Source: Paenibacillus sp. BIHB 4019 (GTDB taxonomy: Bacteria > Bacillota > Bacilli > Paenibacillales > Paenibacillaceae). From it: a stretch of DNA of 64,000 nucleotides. The position numbers and the translations under genes were made by a program. This document shows, in pieces, positions 1 to 10,174 of the stretch. Numbering within the stretch: the stretch's first letter is position 1; the number at the start of each line of letters is the position of its first letter. The stretch lies in assembly GCF_002741035.1 (NCBI RefSeq), contig NZ_CP016808.1, forward strand, positions 5,442,501 through 5,506,500, given 5' to 3'. The notes below the pieces were generated by a model. That model saw only the letters and a program-made list of their open reading frames with translations. It did no database searches and had not been told where the DNA came from.

Positions 1-2401
1 CGGGAAAGTATCGATTTCCTCATGCGATTTGTCTACAGGCGAGCTGTACGTCACTTCGTTCCCGCTTCAGATGGAAGCGCTGATTGATGAAATTAACGTT
101 TATCAGCCTGCGGAAATTGTTGGCGATGAGGACTTGCTGGACAAGCTGCAAGCATCAGACGCGTGGAATCGCCCGATATTGCTGACAAAGCGCGAGCCTG
201 TACCGGAGCAAAAGCTGCTCGACCAGTTCGGAAAGCAGGAGCTTGTACAGTTGAATGAAGCATGCATGCGCGCAGTGAGCCTGCTAATTGGCTATTTGGA
301 TGATACGCAAAAGCGCTCGCTCGGTCATGTTCGCGCAATTCGCAGCTATGAGCCGGGTCAATATATGATCCTTGATCATTATACCCGCCGAAATCTGGAG
401 CTGACTGAAACTGTGCGCGACCGCTCGAAGAAGGGCTCGCTGCTTTGGCTGCTGGACCGCAGTCAAACCTCAATGGGAGCAAGGCTTATGCGCCGCTGGA
501 TCGACAAGCCGTTGCTGTCGCGCACCGCGATTGAAGCCAGGCTGGATGCGGTGGATACGTTGTACCGCAACTTGATTTTGCGCGATGATATTCGCTCTGA
601 GCTGAATGATATTTATGATTTGGAGCGTCTGGTCGGCAGAGTGGCGTTTGGCAGTGCCAACGGACGCGACATGAATGCTCTCAAAACGTCGATTCAGCGC
701 GTCCCTCAGCTGGTCGAGCTATGCAAAGCCTCGGGATCGCAGCGGCTAGAGCAGTTGGTCGACGGATTGGATGATTGCGCCGATTTGGCAGATATGATTG
801 CGACAGTAGTCGTAGACGAGCCGCCAGTCTCGATTCGCGAAGGCGGAATTATTCGTGCAGGCTACGATGATTATTTGGACCAGCTTAAAGAAGCCAGCAC
901 CAATGGGAAAAAATGGCTCGCTGAGCTGGAGCGCGCAGAGCGCGAAGCAACTGGCATTCGCTCGCTCAAAATCGGCTACAATAAAATATTCGGCTATTAT
1001 CTCGAGGTTTCCAAAGCCAATCTCGCGATGCTGCCGGAGGGCCGCTACGAAAGAAAACAGACGCTTTCCAATGCCGAGCGGTTCGTAACGCCGGAGCTGA
1101 AGGAAAAGGAACGCTTAATTCTTGAGGCCGAGGAAAAGATGGTCGATATCGAATATGAACGTTTTCTGGAGCTTCGCGAGCATTTAGCAGGGCAGCTTCA
1201 CCGTCTGCAGCGGCTTGCTGAAGCCATAGCTGAGCTTGATGTGTATCAGGCATTTGCGACGGTCAGCGCAGAGCGCAGATTTACCCGCCCCTCGATTACC
1301 GATTCGTTCGATATGGTCATCGAAGAAGGCAGGCATCCCGTTGTGGAGGCTGTTATGGAAAATGGGGCAGCGTTCATTGCAAATGCGACGCAGCTACATA
1401 AAGAGCATAACTCGATGCTGCTCATTACCGGACCGAATATGGCGGGCAAAAGCACCTACATGCGCCAAGTGGCCTTGATAGGCATTATGGCGCAGATCGG
1501 CTGCTTTGTTCCGGCAAAATCGGCACAAATTCCACTGACCGACCGGATTTTCACGCGGATTGGCGCGGCGGATGATCTGATTGGCGGACAAAGTACGTTC
1601 ATGGTGGAAATGAAGGATATTCAAATTATGACCGAGAAGGCGACGGAGAACAGCCTTGTCATTATTGACGAGCTTGGGCGCGGCACTTCTACGGGCGAAG
1701 GCATGGCCATTGCCCAAGCGGTTATTGAATATGTGCATCATCAGATTCGCTGCAAAGCGCTCGTATCGACCCATTTTCACGAGCTGTCGCATTTGGAGGA
1801 TTCCTTGCCTCAGCTGACCAATGCATGTATGGCGGTACAGGAAAGCGGCGATCATGTTACCTTTTTGCGCAAGATGATACCCGGCGCTGCAGGGACGAGC
1901 TACGGCATTTATTGCGCAAAGCTTGCCGGCTTGCCGGAGTCCATTATTTCCCGATCCTATGAGCTATTGGAAGTTTCGGATGCATTGGTTGAAAAAAATG
2001 CGAGCATCAAGATGGGCACAGCTGCTGTTGTTGAAACAGATAGACGCACTGCTGAGGAGAAAACCGCTTCTAATAAAAATAAACCAGAGCATTCGTATGC
2101 AGCCTTGCAGTCTGGCGATACTTTGTCAAATGCTTCGGGCCATGCAGATAGCAGCATTCCATCTGCTTCCGATCCTTCGGCCAGCCAAGCATCGAGTGCT
2201 GGCGTTCGCGAAACTGCGGCGGCCATTCAGCTGTCCATTTGGGATGAGCCAGCTGCCGCTCAGGCGGATTCGAGCCGCCGTAAAGGGAGTCCCAAATCCG
2301 AGCAGCTTGCTGATCAACTGCGCAAGCTCGACCTGTTTAATATGACGCCGATGCAGGCGATGCAGTGGCTTAATGATATGAAACGCAAAATGAACGACTA
2401 G
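1..2401 (+). CDS. mutS: DNA mismatch repair protein MutS (5' end outside window)
   Basis: MutS recognises mispaired bases and passes the signal to MutL. The reading frame is open from base 2, so the true start and the mismatch-binding N-terminal domain lie upstream. What remains is the connector, lever, clamp and ATPase regions. The ATPase shows Walker A GPNMAGKST (near base 1428), Walker B with DELGRGTSTGEG, and the STHFHEL stretch. After the ATPase comes an Ala/Ser-rich, poorly conserved linker (about bases 1990-2220). It ends in QLSIW (about 2228-2242), which resembles the beta-clamp binding motif at the end of Bacillus MutS, then a short C-terminal helical dimerisation segment. mutL follows after 36 bases, as expected for a repair operon. 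Identity is certain; the clamp motif is inferred. Confidence 0.97.
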   Translation, partial: GKVSISSCDLSTGELYVTSFPLQMEALIDEINVYQPAEIVGDEDLLDKLQASDAWNRPILLTKREPVPEQKLLDQFGKQELVQLNEACMRAVSLLIGYLDDTQKRSLGHVRAIRSYEPGQYMILDHYTRRNLELTETVRDRSKKGSLLWLLDRSQTSMGARLMRRWIDKPLLSRTAIEARLDAVDTLYRNLILRDDIRSELNDIYDLERLVGRVAFGSANGRDMNALKTSIQRVPQLVELCKASGSQRLEQLVDGLDDCADLADMIATVVVDEPPVSIREGGIIRAGYDDYLDQLKEASTNGKKWLAELERAEREATGIRSLKIGYNKIFGYYLEVSKANLAMLPEGRYERKQTLSNAERFVTPELKEKERLILEAEEKMVDIEYERFLELREHLAGQLHRLQRLAEAIAELDVYQAFATVSAERRFTRPSITDSFDMVIEEGRHPVVEAVMENGAAFIANATQLHKEHNSMLLITGPNMAGKSTYMRQVALIGIMAQIGCFVPAKSAQIPLTDRIFTRIGAADDLIGGQSTFMVEMKDIQIMTEKATENSLVIIDELGRGTSTGEGMAIAQAVIEYVHHQIRCKALVSTHFHELSHLEDSLPQLTNACMAVQESGDHVTFLRKMIPGAAGTSYGIYCAKLAGLPESIISRSYELLEVSDALVEKNASIKMGTAAVVETDRRTAEEKTASNKNKPEHSYAALQSGDTLSNASGHADSSIPSASDPSASQASSAGVRETAAAIQLSIWDEPAAAQADSSRRKGSPKSEQLADQLRKLDLFNMTPMQAMQWLNDMKRKMND

Positions 2402-2437
2402 AAGCGGCATGTCCGTGTGGGAAGGAGGAAAACACAT

Positions 2438-4588
2438 ATGGGTAAAATTCTCGTACTGGACGAGCAGCTCGCGAACCAGATTGCCGCAGGCGAAGTGGTA
2501 GAAAGACCTGCTTCTGTCATTAAGGAGCTAGTCGAAAATGCAGTCGATGCCGGCAGCTCCACGATCGACATCACCGTGGAAGAGGGCGGCTTGAATCTAA
2601 TCCGTGTGACAGACAATGGCTCAGGCATTCCTGCCGAAGAAATCGAAACGGCATTCCAGCGCCACGCTACGAGCAAAATAGCAACGAGCAGCGACTTGTT
2701 CCGCATCGCAAGCCTAGGCTTCCGCGGCGAGGCGCTGCCAAGTATCGCGGCCGTATCGCGGCTGGAATGCTTGTCCTCTACCGGACAGACTGGCCTAGGA
2801 CATAAGCTGAGCATTGAAGGCGGGACGATTACGGCCAGTATTCCGGCTGCTATGCCGCAAGGAACGGATATGACGGTGCGCGACTTGTTTTACAATACGC
2901 CGGCCCGGTTGAAATATATGAAGGCGGTGCAAACCGAGCTTGGACATATTTCAGATTATATTTACCGCATTGCGCTTGCGCATCCCGGCATTGCTTTTAC
3001 ATTAAAGCATAATGGCAATACGCTGCTGCGAACGCTCGGTACAGGCGACCGTCTGCAGGTTATTGCTGCTATTTATGGCTCGAATACGGCCAAAGCAATG
3101 ATGGCGATACAAGGCGAAAGCCCGGATTATGAGCTGTTAGGCTATATTTCCAAGCCTGAGCTGACACGGTCGAATCGCAATGGCATAACCGTCATTGTAA
3201 ATGGGCGGTATATTCGCAGCCATGCCGTTAATCAGGCGATGCTTCAGGCTTACCATACGCTGCTGCCGATCAATCGTTTTCCACTTGCGATTATTGAAAT
3301 TGGAATGCATCCGAGCTTGCTTGATGTAAACGTACACCCTTCCAAAATGGAGGTTCGCTTCAGCAAGGAGGCAGAGCTGCGGACGCTTGTTGAGACGGCT
3401 ATTCAGGCTGCACTTGGCAAAGAACGTCACATTCCTGGCCCGGATTCTATTCATAATCAGAAAAGGTCAGGTCCTGTATTTGTTCAGGGCGCCATGTCCT
3501 TTCATCGTCCAGAGCCCAAAACACCGCCTGTACCAGAGAAGGACAACATAGGGGAGCGGTCGATAGCACAAGCCCCTTATTCCCCATTTGGCCAAGGTGC
3601 TTCCAGAGAATTTGTGCCGAAGGATGCGGCTGAACGTTTGTACAAGCCTGCCCAAACTGGAAATAGCTTGGCGCGTGAAGCAAGCGCAGCATGGGGGAAC
3701 TTTGCCTCTGAGGCTGTGCAGTCCCTTGGACGAGCAGCGGCGAATAGTTCCCCGTCGCAAAGCGAAGACGCTCCGCTTCCAGCCGAGCCTGCATGGATAC
3801 GCCAAGACGCAGCTAGCTCGCAGACTGCGGCTAACGGAAGCGAGCCCGGCAACGGATTGGAAAGCGCAGGGGCAGCAACTGCCGATTTAAGCAGTGAAGT
3901 TGCTGCTACTGTTCATACGGCAGCCTTACCCGATGTTAATTTCGGACAAGGAGGCCAAGTGCCAGTTGCTCCAGAGCAGCCTTCAGCAGCGAATGAAGCG
4001 GGATTTCCCGAGCTGCATTGGATTGGCCAACTGCATGGCACGTATATTGTGGCACAGTCGGAGGAAGGACTGTATTTAATTGACCAGCATGCAGCGCATG
4101 AGCGGATCAATTATGAATATTATTACGCCAAGTTTGGCATGCCCGAGGCTGCTAGCCAGCAGCTGCTAGTGCCGCTTACACTGGAGTTTACGCCGGGCGA
4201 GGCAGAGCAGCTGCGCGGCCTGCTGCCCCTATTTAACGAAGCGGGCGTAGAGCTTGAACCGTTTGGCTCCCAAACGTTTCTTGTACGAGCGTATCCGCAG
4301 TGGCTGCCGGATGGCGAGGAGAAGGATATTATTGAAGAGATGGCTGATTTGCTGTTGGCCGAGCGCAAATCAATCAATATTGCCAAGCTGCGCGAGAAGG
4401 CGGCCATTATGTGCTCCTGCAAGGCATCTATTAAAGCGAATGACAGACTGACAAGGGAAGAGGGAGCAGCGCTGCTTTCCCGGCTTGGTGCATGCCATCA
4501 ACCGTATACTTGCCCGCATGGACGCCCGATAGTCGTGCATATGTCCACCTATCAGCTCGAAAAAATGTTTAAGCGGGTGATGTCATGA
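2438..4588 (+). CDS. mutL: DNA mismatch repair endonuclease MutL
   Basis: MutL couples mismatch recognition to strand nicking. ATG 2438 is chosen because GGAAGGAGG lies just upstream; an in-frame GTG at 2417 precedes that site and is unlikely. The 716-residue product has the GHKL ATPase at the N-terminus (ELVENAVDAGSS, DNGSGI, ATSKI, FRGEAL). A long Pro/Ala/Ser-rich linker follows (about residues 330-520). The C-terminal dimerisation domain carries the endonuclease motif DQHAAHERINYE (about residue 549) and CPHGRP (about residue 692). These mark it as a nicking MutL, as in Bacillus, not the E. coli type. QQLLVPL (about residue 574) sits where Bacillus MutL has its beta-clamp motif. The stop overlaps the next start (ATGA). 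Confidence 0.97.
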   Translation: MGKILVLDEQLANQIAAGEVVERPASVIKELVENAVDAGSSTIDITVEEGGLNLIRVTDNGSGIPAEEIETAFQRHATSKIATSSDLFRIASLGFRGEALPSIAAVSRLECLSSTGQTGLGHKLSIEGGTITASIPAAMPQGTDMTVRDLFYNTPARLKYMKAVQTELGHISDYIYRIALAHPGIAFTLKHNGNTLLRTLGTGDRLQVIAAIYGSNTAKAMMAIQGESPDYELLGYISKPELTRSNRNGITVIVNGRYIRSHAVNQAMLQAYHTLLPINRFPLAIIEIGMHPSLLDVNVHPSKMEVRFSKEAELRTLVETAIQAALGKERHIPGPDSIHNQKRSGPVFVQGAMSFHRPEPKTPPVPEKDNIGERSIAQAPYSPFGQGASREFVPKDAAERLYKPAQTGNSLAREASAAWGNFASEAVQSLGRAAANSSPSQSEDAPLPAEPAWIRQDAASSQTAANGSEPGNGLESAGAATADLSSEVAATVHTAALPDVNFGQGGQVPVAPEQPSAANEAGFPELHWIGQLHGTYIVAQSEEGLYLIDQHAAHERINYEYYYAKFGMPEAASQQLLVPLTLEFTPGEAEQLRGLLPLFNEAGVELEPFGSQTFLVRAYPQWLPDGEEKDIIEEMADLLLAERKSINIAKLREKAAIMCSCKASIKANDRLTREEGAALLSRLGACHQPYTCPHGRPIVVHMSTYQLEKMFKRVMS

Positions 4589-5376
4589 TCGTGACAACCG
4601 CCGATCGTCCCTCTGAGGCGACGGTCGCCAAGGCGAGAAGAATTGCAGGTGAGCTGTCCGTCCCTTATCGGGCGAGGGGCCGAATGACGCTGCGGCAAAT
4701 CGGCGCCGAAATGGCCGAGATTCGCCTGTTTGTTGTGACGGATCGCGAAGTCAGGTATTATGAAGGACAGACGGATACGCCGTTATTTTTTCACCCCAGC
4801 ATGGCTTTTGTAAGAGTCAAGCGGCTTCGAAGGGGAGAAACAGATCCGCTCATTACGCTCTCTGGCTGCGAGGAAGGCGATACGATAGTAGATTGTACAG
4901 CTGGACTCGCTTCAGATTCGCTTGTATTCGCTTATGCGTCCGGTACGTCCGGACAAGTAACTGCCATCGAAAGCGAGCGGGTGCTATGCGCCCTAGTGCG
5001 CGAAGGGCTTACGGTCTACGAATCGGGGCTTGCTGATGTGGATGCGGCGATGCGCAGAATCCGAATGATCAGCATGAACCATCTGGACTACTTGCGGCAA
5101 CTGCCGGATCAAAGCGTAGACATCGTGTATTTTGACCCGATGTTCCGGCAGCCGATTCATGAGTCGAGCTCGATTCAGCCGCTGCGCCAATTGGTCAATG
5201 ACAGCGCCTTGTCTGCCGAGGCAGTGGCCGAAGCGCTGCGAGTGGCGCGCAAAACCATCGTGCTTAAGGAGCATCGCCATAGCGAGGAGTTTGCAAGACT
5301 CGGCTTTGAGCGGCGGCATTTACATTCTTCAAAAATTGCTTATGGAGTGATAGAGGTTGCCAGAACAAGAGAATAA
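4585..5376 (+). CDS. Class I SAM-dependent methyltransferase, RsmJ-like
   Basis: The start overlaps the mutL stop by four bases, so translation is probably coupled. The 263-residue protein has a Rossmann methyltransferase core: VDCTAGLASDS (motif I, glycine loop), an acidic end of strand 2 (AIESERV), and VYFDPMFRQP as the catalytic-loop motif. This resembles the RsmJ/DUF548 family, whose E. coli member methylates a guanine of 16S rRNA and has a DPMYP-like motif. The N-terminal third (about residues 1-85) is also found in Gram-positive homologues. The methylated substrate is not known from sequence; assignment as an rRNA enzyme is inference. It sits between mutL and miaA and overlaps miaA by 20 bases. 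Confidence 0.8.
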   Translation: MIVTTADRPSEATVAKARRIAGELSVPYRARGRMTLRQIGAEMAEIRLFVVTDREVRYYEGQTDTPLFFHPSMAFVRVKRLRRGETDPLITLSGCEEGDTIVDCTAGLASDSLVFAYASGTSGQVTAIESERVLCALVREGLTVYESGLADVDAAMRRIRMISMNHLDYLRQLPDQSVDIVYFDPMFRQPIHESSSIQPLRQLVNDSALSAEAVAEALRVARKTIVLKEHRHSEEFARLGFERRHLHSSKIAYGVIEVARTRE

Positions 5377-6379
5377 GCGGGTAACTGCGCTGGGCAAAAA
5401 GCAGCCTTTGCTCGTATTAATTGGCCCTACGGCAGTTGGCAAAACCCATTTAAGCCTGGAGCTGGCCAAAGCTTGGCAGGCGGAAATCATTTCGGGCGAT
5501 TCGATGCAGGTTTATCGCGGCATGGACATCGGAACAGCGAAGCTTCCACTGGAAGAGCGAGAGGGCATCGCACATCATTTAATTGATATTCGCGACCCGG
5601 ATGACCCCTATTCGGTGGCAGACTTTCAGGCAGGCTGCGGAAGCAGCATTGAAGAGATTGCTGCTAGGGGAAAGCTGCCCTTCATCGTTGGCGGCACGGG
5701 ACTATATGTGGAAGCCGTATGCTACGGCTTTGAATTTTCAGAGAGCGGCTCAGATGAGGCCTTTCGCCAGGAGCAGGAGCAGTTTGCTCTTGCGCACGGT
5801 GCTGAGGCGCTGCATGCGAAGCTTGCGCTTATTGACCCGAAGTCCGCGGAACGCCTGCACCCGAATGACCAAAGGCGCGTCATCCGCGCGCTTGAAGTAT
5901 TCCATTTAACAGGAATCAAGCAATCAGAGCAGCTCGAGGGTCAGAAAAAAGAATCCCCCTACGAATTGTGTATCATCGGGCTGACGATGGATCGGGCGGA
6001 GCTGTACCGCCGGATTGAACTGAGAATTGACCAGATGCTGGAACAGGGGCTGGTCGAGGAAGTGAAGGCGCTGCTGTCGCGTGGCGTTCCGCCTCATGCT
6101 GTAGCTATGCAAGGACTCGGCTATAAGGAAATAGCGTCATTTTTACGGGGAGAATGTACGCTTGAGGCTGCGGTAACTTTGCTGAAAAGAGACACGAGAC
6201 GCTTTGCCAAGCGCCAATTGTCATGGTTTCGTCACATGAAAGATATCGAATGGATCGATATGGGGGAAAATTTTCACAACAATTTGCATCGGATTCATGG
6301 TATAATAGCAGGAAAGTTTCAAGTCCATCTTGAATATACTTCTAATCAATCTTTTGTAGACGGAGGTAACGTCCAATGA
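5357..6379 (+). CDS. miaA: tRNA dimethylallyltransferase MiaA
   Basis: MiaA transfers a dimethylallyl group to A37 of tRNAs that read codons starting with U. The 340-residue protein shows the P-loop GPTAVGKT (residues 23-30), the tRNA/DMAPP signature [24 protein letters not shown], and [10 protein letters not shown]. The TTG start inside the methyltransferase gene is supported by GATAGAGG just upstream and by coupling in this tight operon. The C-terminus runs about 25 residues past the family core. The last bases overlap the hfq ATG. Confidence 0.95.
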   Translation: MPEQENKRVTALGKKQPLLVLIGPTAVGKTHLSLELAKAWQAEIISGDSMQVYRGMDIGTAKLPLEEREGIAHHLIDIRDPDDPYSVADFQAGCGSSIEEIAARGKLPFIVGGTGLYVEAVCYGFEFSESGSDEAFRQEQEQFALAHGAEALHAKLALIDPKSAERLHPNDQRRVIRALEVFHLTGIKQSEQLEGQKKESPYELCIIGLTMDRAELYRRIELRIDQMLEQGLVEEVKALLSRGVPPHAVAMQGLGYKEIASFLRGECTLEAAVTLLKRDTRRFAKRQLSWFRHMKDIEWIDMGENFHNNLHRIHGIIAGKFQVHLEYTSNQSFVDGGNVQ

Positions 6380-6618
6380 ACAAATCCATCAACATTCAAG
6401 ATACGTTCTTGAACCAATTGCGTAAAGATAACATTCCCGTTACAGTCTTCCTGATGAACGGGTTCCAAATCCGGGGCGTTATTAAAGCGTTTGACAACTT
6501 CACCATTATTATTGACAGCGAAGGCCGTCAACAAATGGTGTACAAGCATGCCATTTCGACGTTTACTCCGCAGCGAAATGTATCTCTCATGCAGGACAAC
6601 AGCAGCTCTGACTCGTAA
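6376..6618 (+). CDS. hfq: RNA chaperone Hfq
   Basis: An 80-residue Sm-like protein that forms a hexameric RNA-binding ring. It has the Sm1 segment ([22 protein letters not shown] begins near residue 8; core [18 protein letters not shown]) and the Sm2 motif VYKHAIST. The acidic/serine tail is short, as in other Firmicutes. GACGGAGG lies six to seven bases before the ATG, and the start overlaps the miaA stop. The miaA-hfq order is conserved across many bacteria. Confidence 0.97.
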   Translation: MNKSINIQDTFLNQLRKDNIPVTVFLMNGFQIRGVIKAFDNFTIIIDSEGRQQMVYKHAISTFTPQRNVSLMQDNSSSDS

Positions 6619-6680
6619 GGCGCACGTTATTAGTGAAACTTTCTAATAGCGGTCTGCGTTTAACTAGATAGCGGAAGGAA

Positions 6681-6713
6681 AGGGCAGCCCGCTTTAATAG
6701 GGGTTGTCCTTTT
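6681..6713 (+). terminator. Probable terminator after hfq
   Basis: AGGGCAGCCC (6681-6690) pairs, with some G-U pairs, with GGGGTTGTCCT (6700-6710), followed by a short T-rich tail. It would end the mutS-to-hfq transcript before the penicillin-binding protein gene. The T-run is short, so confidence is moderate. Confidence 0.55.
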
Positions 6714-6777
6714 CATTCCGGGGGTATAAATAAGAAGACAGACAGCTTCTAAGAAGAAGCGCAGGAGGGGAGTCACA

Positions 6778-9306
6778 ATGGCTGATCGCAGGCAAAGAAC
6801 ACAACCTGAGAAGAAAACAAAGCCTAAGAAGAAAAGAAGAATGTCGGGGAAAACATGGTTTTTCCTGTTGTTTTTCACTGTAGTTATAGCTATCGTGTGC
6901 GGGATCATCGGATATTCGCTTATTATTTTGAATGGTGAGCGGTTGCTGAAGGAAAGAGCCGATATGATGGTTATGGGCGAAGCATCCATTGTTTATGATG
7001 CGAATGGAGATGAAATTTCCCGATTGTCCACGCCGGAAGAAAATCGTGAAATTGCCGAATACGATGAAATTCCGAAAGAAATGATGAACGCCGTAGTGGC
7101 GACGGAGGATCAGCGGTTTTACGAGCATGCCGGCATCGACTTTTTTGCAATTGGTCGGGCACTCGTCAAGGACGTTATCGCTCGCAGCGCGGTCGAGGGC
7201 GGAAGTACGATTACCCAGCAGCTAGCTAAAAATATGTTTTTATCCTCGGATAAGACATTGTTCCGGAAAGCGACGGAAGCTTCGATTGCTGTCGCATTGG
7301 AAAACAACAATACGAAGGAAGAAATATTGACGCTTTATTTAAACCGGATATACTTCGGCAAAGGCATTTACGGCGTCAAGGGAGCTGCAAAGTATTATTT
7401 TAATACCGAGCTGAAAGACTTGAAGCTGTGGCAAATGGCGACGCTCGCCGGCATGCCGAAAGCGCCAAGCCGCTACAACCCGGTTAATGATGCGGAAGGC
7501 TCCAAGGTGCGCCGTGGAGTTGTGCTTCAGCTGATGTACGACCAGGGCTACATTACGAAGGACGAAATGGACGAGGCGAAGGCCGTTGATTATGTGACTC
7601 CGCCAACCGTAGAGCAAAGCAAGGACGAGCCTTATAAAGCTTTTGTTGACTACGCAGTGGAAGAAGCTTTGAGAGTTATGCCGGATATGACCGAAACGGA
7701 TCTGCGTATTGGCGGTTACCGGATCTATACGACGCTCAACCCAACAGCGCAAAGCGTCGTTGAGAAAGAATTTGCCGACGACTCCAACTTTGAAGAAAGC
7801 GTCGACGATAAGAAGGTTCAAGGCGCAATGGTCATTATCGACCATCGGGACGGGGCCATCCAAGCCATCGCAGGCGGCCGCGATTATGAACGCAAAGGCT
7901 TGAACCGCGTCGAATTGCCGCGTCAGCCGGGATCGGCGTTCAAGCCGATTACTTCTTACGGCCCGGCGCTGGAAACCGGTCAATATTTCCCGTGGACGGT
8001 TTTGAAAAATGATAAAACGTGCTTCGGCAACTATTGTCCTAAAGATTCAAGAGGCGCAACCCCGATTACGATGCAGGAGGCGGTTAAGCATTCCCGCAAC
8101 TTGCCAGCCGTATGGACGCTGAATGAAATTGGCGTTAGCAACGGCGTGAAATTTGCGACAAAGCTTGGTTTTGAACTGAGCGACCAGGATCGCAATCTTG
8201 CGATTGCGCTTGGCGGATTGACGGAAGGTGTTACACCGCTGCAGATGGCGACAGCTTACAGTACTTTTGCCAATAGTGGACAAACCGTTGATTCCCATAC
8301 CATTAGAGAAATTACAACGAGCAGCAATACGGCTGTCTATACGTACAAAGCTCCGTCAACTGAGCAGGTTATGAATGTGGATACCGCATGGTATATGACC
8401 GAAATGCTGCAGACCGTTGTCCAATCCGGAGGTACGGGAACAGGCGCGGCAATAGATCGCCCAGTTGCCGGCAAGACGGGTACGACTCAGCACGGTATTC
8501 CCGGCTTTAATTCAAGCGCTAACCGTGACGCTTGGTTTGTTGGCTATACACCAGAGTGGACAGCCGCTGTATGGATGGGGTACGATCGAACAGATGAGCA
8601 GCATGTGCTCAAGAAGAGCAGTGCCCAGTCGGCTGCCATGTTCTCCAAGGTTATGAAGCAGGCGATGGCAGACATGCCGAAGACCAGCTTTAAGAAGCCG
8701 CAGGGCGTGAAAGAGCCGGTTAAAGATGTCGGAGCAGTAACGAATTTTAACGCTGTGTTTGTACCAGAGCAAATGAAAGTTGCTTTGTCATGGCAAGGGG
8801 CAGCAAGCAGCAACATTTCGTATAAGGTTTATCGCAAGGCGATGGATCAAACGGATTTCAGCTTGTTTGTTGATGCTGCTGGAACAACGGTTGATGATAT
8901 GTCCGTTGCACCAGGCATGTCGTACGACTATTATGTCGTAGCAATCGATGCGGAAAACAACCTGACAAGCAAGCAGTCTGAGACGATAACCGTACAAATT
9001 CCCGAGACGGTCATTGATGTTCCAGACGTTCCGATGGATTCTATTGATCCTGATGAAGGGGGTATTGAGCTGCCATCCTTTAGTCCTGACAGCGGTATGA
9101 CGCCAACCCCGACGCCTGGCCTGGAGACACCTCCAATTGAAACCATCGACCCAGGGACATTTAGTCCCGAGCCTACGGATAACATGGCTAGCCCTCCAGT
9201 TGAGGAGGGCTGGCAAAATGGCGGCAATGTAGGAGGAGGGGATAATCCGGCGAACGCGACGCCGGACCCCGCCCAAGGGGATGGAACGACTAACGAAGCC
9301 GGGTAG
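6778..9306 (+). CDS. Class A penicillin-binding protein (PBP1A family)
   Basis: A bifunctional peptidoglycan synthase of 842 residues. A basic cytoplasmic head (residues 1-28) is followed by one membrane helix (about 29-50). The GT51 glycosyltransferase domain has EDQRFYEHAGID (about 110) and GGSTITQQLAKNMF (about 141-154). The transpeptidase domain has all three motifs: SAFK (about 386), SRN (about 439) and KTGT (about 566). Past residue 650 there is a fibronectin-III-like module and then a Pro/Thr/Gly-rich tail of about 100 residues, likely threaded into the wall. The ATG is preceded by CAGGAGGGG. Such extended tails are common in Bacillales PBPs; nothing identifies the physiological role beyond wall synthesis. 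Confidence 0.95.
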   Translation: MADRRQRTQPEKKTKPKKKRRMSGKTWFFLLFFTVVIAIVCGIIGYSLIILNGERLLKERADMMVMGEASIVYDANGDEISRLSTPEENREIAEYDEIPKEMMNAVVATEDQRFYEHAGIDFFAIGRALVKDVIARSAVEGGSTITQQLAKNMFLSSDKTLFRKATEASIAVALENNNTKEEILTLYLNRIYFGKGIYGVKGAAKYYFNTELKDLKLWQMATLAGMPKAPSRYNPVNDAEGSKVRRGVVLQLMYDQGYITKDEMDEAKAVDYVTPPTVEQSKDEPYKAFVDYAVEEALRVMPDMTETDLRIGGYRIYTTLNPTAQSVVEKEFADDSNFEESVDDKKVQGAMVIIDHRDGAIQAIAGGRDYERKGLNRVELPRQPGSAFKPITSYGPALETGQYFPWTVLKNDKTCFGNYCPKDSRGATPITMQEAVKHSRNLPAVWTLNEIGVSNGVKFATKLGFELSDQDRNLAIALGGLTEGVTPLQMATAYSTFANSGQTVDSHTIREITTSSNTAVYTYKAPSTEQVMNVDTAWYMTEMLQTVVQSGGTGTGAAIDRPVAGKTGTTQHGIPGFNSSANRDAWFVGYTPEWTAAVWMGYDRTDEQHVLKKSSAQSAAMFSKVMKQAMADMPKTSFKKPQGVKEPVKDVGAVTNFNAVFVPEQMKVALSWQGAASSNISYKVYRKAMDQTDFSLFVDAAGTTVDDMSVAPGMSYDYYVVAIDAENNLTSKQSETITVQIPETVIDVPDVPMDSIDPDEGGIELPSFSPDSGMTPTPTPGLETPPIETIDPGTFSPEPTDNMASPPVEEGWQNGGNVGGGDNPANATPDPAQGDGTTNEAG

Positions 9307-9339
9307 CAAGCGGCAATACGTAAGGAGCTGGTTACAGGA

Positions 9340-9993
9340 ATGAGCAGGAAACAGTGGTCGGTATGCAGTGCTCTTGTAATAGCACTTCTCATAATGACAT
9401 TGCTTACCGGCTGTGGAGCGAAGGGAAGCTTGACCGGTACAGGAACGGCGGCGGAATCCGGAAATGCCGAGAAGGTGATGCGCTGGGAGCGCATGCCGGA
9501 GATGGAACTGGATCTCAATAAAACGTATTCCGCCGTTTTTACAACGAATAAAGGGAATTTTACTGTGAAGCTGTATGCGAACGAAGCGCCTATTACGGTA
9601 AATAATTTTGTTTTTCTGGCTCGCCACGGCTTTTATGACGGTTTGACGTTTCATCGCATTATTGAGTCGTTTATGATTCAGGGTGGCGATCCGCAAGGCA
9701 ATGGCGTTGGGACGCCTGGTTATTCGATTCCCGACGAGCTGGATACGGAAATTAAGTATGAGTCTGGTATTGTTGCAATGGCGAATGCTGGAAAGCCGAA
9801 TACCGGCGGCAGCCAATTTTTCATTTGCACAGGCTCTGGCTCCGAGAATTTGAATCAGAACCCGAACTATTCCATTTTCGGCAAAGTTGTAAGCGGTATG
9901 GACACGGTACTTGAAATTGCGAAGACGCCAGTAGACAATAATGAGCCGCTTGAAGAAATTATTATTCAAAATATAATCATTCAGGAAAAATAG
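9340..9993 (+). CDS. Lipoprotein peptidyl-prolyl cis-trans isomerase (cyclophilin)
   Basis: A 217-residue cyclophilin anchored outside the cell as a lipoprotein. The signal peptide ends in the lipobox LLTGC (Cys about 25). The domain shows FHRIIESFMIQGGDPQGNG and NTGGSQFFI, the active-site and peptide-binding signatures of cyclophilins, including the catalytic Arg in FHR. It likely helps fold exported proteins; its place just behind a PBP gene, 33 bases away, fits an envelope role, which is inference. A strong terminator follows. Confidence 0.93.
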   Translation: MSRKQWSVCSALVIALLIMTLLTGCGAKGSLTGTGTAAESGNAEKVMRWERMPEMELDLNKTYSAVFTTNKGNFTVKLYANEAPITVNNFVFLARHGFYDGLTFHRIIESFMIQGGDPQGNGVGTPGYSIPDELDTEIKYESGIVAMANAGKPNTGGSQFFICTGSGSENLNQNPNYSIFGKVVSGMDTVLEIAKTPVDNNEPLEEIIIQNIIIQEK

Positions 9994-10000
9994 CTTTGCC

Positions 10001-10031
10001 ATCGCCGTCCCGTTACTGGGGCGGCGATTTT
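10001..10031 (+). terminator. Rho-independent terminator after cyclophilin gene
   Basis: ATCGCCGTCCC (10001-10011) pairs over 11 bp with GGGGCGGCGAT (to about 10028), followed by TTTT. Confidence 0.8.
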
Positions 10032-10174
10032 GCAGTGTAAGAAAGCGAAGCTTGGTTTATTTTTCAAGTCGGGTGGAGATGAGCGGCTGGTTATGGTAAG
10101 CTTTTTACAAAGCTATCCTTTACCATCGAAAGCCGTTACTTTAGGGCTTATCTCAACGGAAAGGTACGTTCCGT

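Noticed and set aside
93..482. Minus-strand frame of 129 codons inside mutS, and similar long antisense frames across mutS, metH, mrfA and glnA
   Set aside because: They overlap well-supported genes, lack ribosome sites and show no family motifs; they are shadows of GC-biased coding.
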